DNA of 7,241 nt from QGNO01 sp964493125 (GTDB lineage Bacteria > Chloroflexota > Dehalococcoidia > Lucifugimonadales > QGNO01), in the NCBI GenBank assembly GCA_964493125.1, contig CAZBMS010000069.1:1-7241 (forward strand), given 5' to 3'. Below, in pieces: positions 5,296 to 7,241 of this stretch (position 1 is its first letter; every line of letters starts with the position of its first letter). The notes under the pieces were generated by a model that was given only the letters and a program-made list of their open reading frames with translations, did not search any database and was not told where the DNA came from. The translations under genes were made by a program, and so were the position numbers.

Positions 5296-6023
5296 GCATT
5301 CACCTCATCACAAGTATTTACGATTTCCAGAAGGTCATTGAGATCCCCAAGTTGGTAGTCAGGTGCTGGTAGACTCGGATCTAAGGCTATATGATCACGC
5401 ATCAACATGGCCGTCTTCATTCCCACATTTTGCCCACCGAACACATCATCAAGCTGAGTGTCACCCACATAAACGCAGGCTTCAGGGTTAACTCCAATCA
5501 TTTCAGCAACGCAATAAAACAGTCCAGGCATAGGCTTATATGATTGAGCTGTTTCAGAGGTCAAAATAGCATCGAACGAAAGGCCGTGCCTATTCAACAA
5601 AGGTATAAGGGCATCGTTATCAGCGTTCGACAATAACCCAACCTTAAGATAACTTACCGACCTTAAGGCCTCAAGAACATTCCTTACTTCAGGAAATAAA
5701 TCTCTAACTCCTTGATCTATTATAGATTTCTCGCTAGCGAAATCAGGGTCTCCTCCACCAAAATACTGAAAAGACTTTTCGAAAGCCTCCCTCCACGCCT
5801 GCCGATAAGTCTTGAATGGAGGCGGTCTTCCATTAGCGTCAACCTGGAGACGATCTTTCCTAAATTCCATCTCAATTGGCTTCCAGTAATCCCATAAGAC
5901 AGAACCTCTGATAGAAAGTCTCTGGGATGCACATATTTCATCGAAGGTCTTCATCCAAAGATCGCTAGTATTCTTCACGAGTGTTCCATACATATCAAAA
6001 ACGACCGCTTCGATCAGCCTCAT
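5292..6023 (-). CDS. HAD-superfamily hydrolase within the his operon (candidate histidinol-phosphate phosphatase)
   Basis: This 243-residue protein is a subfamily I-type HAD hydrolase with a helical cap (about residues 15-105). Motif I is FDMYGTL (9-15) with nucleophile Asp10; motif II is LLSNAD (130-135, Ser132); motif III is Lys163 in SYKP; motif IV is GDTQLDD (187-193). Motif IV is typical of HAD phosphatases. However, the second Asp of the usual DxD, the general acid/base, is Tyr12, as in DxYGT proteins such as 2-haloacid dehalogenases. It overlaps hisF upstream and hisIE downstream by 4 bases each (ATGA), so it is co-translated with histidine enzymes. The missing pathway activity, dephosphorylation of histidinol phosphate, is a reasonable guess from context. 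Housekeeping phosphatase or repair roles remain possible. The family is certain; the function is inferred. Confidence 0.85.
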   Translation of the reverse strand: MRLIEAVVFDMYGTLVKNTSDLWMKTFDEICASQRLSIRGSVLWDYWKPIEMEFRKDRLQVDANGRPPPFKTYRQAWREAFEKSFQYFGGGDPDFASEKSIIDQGVRDLFPEVRNVLEALRSVSYLKVGLLSNADNDALIPLLNRHGLSFDAILTSETAQSYKPMPGLFYCVAEMIGVNPEACVYVGDTQLDDVFGGQNVGMKTAMLMRDHIALDPSLPAPDYQLGDLNDLLEIVNTCDEVNA

Positions 6024-6802
6024 GACTCTACCATTCGAACTGGGACATCGCGGTCTCCCAAAAACCGTTTGGCTTCTGATATTGAATGTTCACCAAAATG
6101 GAAAATACTTGCAGCCAAAACAGCGTCCGCGTGACCATTTACGACAGCACTGTACATGTGATCTAGAGTACCGGCGCCACCACTGGCTACCACAGGCACA
6201 CTTACTGAATCCGAAATGGCACGTAGTAACTCCAAATCGTATCCCTCTTTGGTGCCATCGGCATCAATACTATTCACCACTATCTCCCCAACTCCTATAC
6301 TTACAGCCTTAACTGCCCATTCAATCGCATCAATTCCAGTAGCCCTACCGCCATCCGCTCCTGTGTGGGTATACACCTCCCAGCGGAGATCCCCAGACGT
6401 CACTCTGCGCGCATCCATACCCAAAACAATGCACTGACTTCCAAAAGCTTCTGCTCCCATTTCAATCAATTCGGGAGTTTGCACTGCAGCGGTGTTTATA
6501 GAAATTTTGTCTGCGCCAGCCTTGAGCATTGTGTTCATGTCTTCAACGCTCCGCAGTCCGCCTCCAACTGTAAGAGGAATGAAAAGCTTCTCAGCCGTTC
6601 GACTTACTACGTCGAGTATTATGCCTCTATTTTCCGATGACGCAGTTATGTCATAAAACACCAGCTCGTCTGCCCCTTCGCTATCATAAAATTCCGCAAG
6701 CACCACCGGATCACCAGCATCCCTATGATCTCGGAAATTGATACCTTTGACGACCCGTCCGTCTTTAACGTCTAAACAAGGAATAATGCGTTTTGTAAGC
6801 AT
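6020..6802 (-). CDS. hisF: Imidazole glycerol phosphate synthase, cyclase subunit
   Basis: This 260-residue TIM barrel is HisF. With the glutaminase HisH (not in this window) it converts PRFAR and ammonia to imidazole glycerol phosphate and AICAR, which feeds back to purine synthesis. The N-terminus MLTKRIIPCLDV gives catalytic Asp11, and VLGMDARR gives the second catalytic Asp130. These are the same positions as in well-studied HisF enzymes. Phosphate-binding loops are seen at TVGGGLRS (78-85) and in the ASGGAG segment near the C-terminal end. Length is normal (about 250-260). The start lies 7 bases after the hisA stop and has only a weak ribosome-binding site, so translation may depend on coupling to hisA. 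Its stop overlaps the HAD gene start by 4 bases. Confidence 0.96.
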   Translation of the reverse strand: MLTKRIIPCLDVKDGRVVKGINFRDHRDAGDPVVLAEFYDSEGADELVFYDITASSENRGIILDVVSRTAEKLFIPLTVGGGLRSVEDMNTMLKAGADKISINTAAVQTPELIEMGAEAFGSQCIVLGMDARRVTSGDLRWEVYTHTGADGGRATGIDAIEWAVKAVSIGVGEIVVNSIDADGTKEGYDLELLRAISDSVSVPVVASGGAGTLDHMYSAVVNGHADAVLAASIFHFGEHSISEAKRFLGDRDVPVRMVES

Positions 6803-6809
6803 TCTTAAT

Positions 6810-7241
6810 CTAGCTGAACCTTCTTACAGCGTCACTCAAATTTATCTTGCCTTCGTAAAGAGCTGTACCCAATATTACTCCCTCGACACCCAAATCATTC
6901 AACAAGTCCAAATCTTCAATCGAACCAACTCCGCCCGAGCTTATGATAGAAGCACCCACTTCTTCCATCAAGCTGCCAACAGAGGCCACATTAACCCCTG
7001 AAAGGGTTCCGTCGAGTGAAATATCAGTGTAAATAAATCGATTCACTCCCAGAGTCATCATGAATTTCATCAAATCGATGGATCCTATTTTTTCTTTCTC
7101 TTCCCATCCGTTCACTGCCACTAGACCATCCTTCGCATCGACGCCCACAGCCACAAAATCAGATCCTAGCGCCTGACAAGCTTCCCGTATCAACTCTGGG
7201 TTTTTCACTGCGACAGTGCCAAACACAATTCTATCTATACC
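6810..7241 (-). CDS. hisA: Phosphoribosylformimino-AICAR-phosphate isomerase (ProFAR isomerase), C-terminal part
   Basis: The visible 143 residues are the C-terminal part of HisA, a TIM barrel that isomerises ProFAR to PRFAR, the substrate of HisF encoded next to it. The gene enters from the right edge with GIDRIVFGTVAVKNPEL, which is the middle of the family sequence, so roughly the first 95-100 residues, including the N-terminal catalytic Asp, lie outside the window. Seen motifs are AVGVDAKDG (31-39 of the fragment, carrying the second catalytic Asp35), YTDISLDGTLSG (71-82) and the phosphate-binding ISSGGVGS (100-107). A GTG at 7226 is internal and not a start. The neighbour hisF is a related half-barrel duplication product, but the motif context (TDISLDG) fits HisA. 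Confidence 0.93.
   Translation of the reverse strand, partial: GIDRIVFGTVAVKNPELIREACQALGSDFVAVGVDAKDGLVAVNGWEEKEKIGSIDLMKFMMTLGVNRFIYTDISLDGTLSGVNVASVGSLMEEVGASIISSGGVGSIEDLDLLNDLGVEGVILGTALYEGKINLSDAVRRFS

Noticed and set aside
5712..5941. Small open frames on both strands inside the HAD gene
   Set aside because: They lie entirely under a gene with clear HAD motifs, show no recognisable family and have no supporting start signals.
6022..6640. Several plus-strand open frames opposite hisF
   Set aside because: They are antisense shadows of a well-conserved hisF sequence, with compositionally odd proteins and no ribosome-binding sites.
1..7241. Mobile elements, CRISPR arrays, tRNA/rRNA genes, phage or defence genes
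   Set aside because: No transposase or integrase motifs, no regularly spaced repeats, and no tRNA or rRNA sequence were seen; nearly every base is accounted for by chromosomal genes.

Overview
The window is a piece of an ordinary bacterial chromosome, fully packed with genes and with no gap longer than about 120 bases. It looks like a mesophilic, moderate-GC (mid-40s percent by eye) member of the Chloroflexota, possibly the marine SAR202/Dehalococcoidia side. That assignment is an inference from the gene order rplU-rpmA-rpmE-DUF1385, the use of TTG start codons, and a large alpha/beta hydrolase of a type I associate with such genomes. No marker here proves it.

Layout, left to right. (1) Bases 1-628, minus strand: the N-terminal third of an MMPL/RND-type membrane transporter that runs off the left edge. 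(2) Bases 629-747: a compact divergent promoter region. It has one promoter-like pair facing left and two facing right, with a near-perfect 18-bp palindrome lying over the -35 boxes. (3) Bases 748-1589, plus strand: a tight ribosomal-protein cluster, L21 (rplU), L27 (rpmA) and zinc-type L31 (rpmE). The genes overlap or nearly touch, and rpmE starts with TTG. A strong hairpin at 1611-1636 follows. (4) Bases 1654-2577, plus strand: a DUF1385 (YqhQ-like) membrane protein, also with a TTG start, just past that hairpin. (5) Bases 2634-4598, minus strand: a 654-residue alpha/beta hydrolase of unknown substrate, convergent with DUF1385. (6) Bases 4675-7241, minus strand: a histidine biosynthesis operon read right to left, hisA (partial), hisF, a HAD-family hydrolase and the fused hisIE. 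The HAD gene is joined to each neighbour by a 4-base ATGA overlap.

How the genes work together. The left block supplies three large-subunit proteins of the ribosome. The right block supplies consecutive middle steps of histidine synthesis: HisIE (pyrophosphohydrolase and cyclohydrolase), HisA (isomerase) and HisF (cyclase half of IGP synthase). The embedded HAD protein is a reasonable candidate for the pathway's histidinol-phosphate phosphatase, a step filled by unrelated families in different bacteria. However, its first motif is DxY rather than the usual phosphatase DxD. The hydrolase and the transporter have no visible functional tie to these pathways. I found no mobile element, CRISPR array, RNA gene or clearly new multi-gene system. 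The points most worth a second look are the HAD gene and the palindrome-centred divergent promoter.
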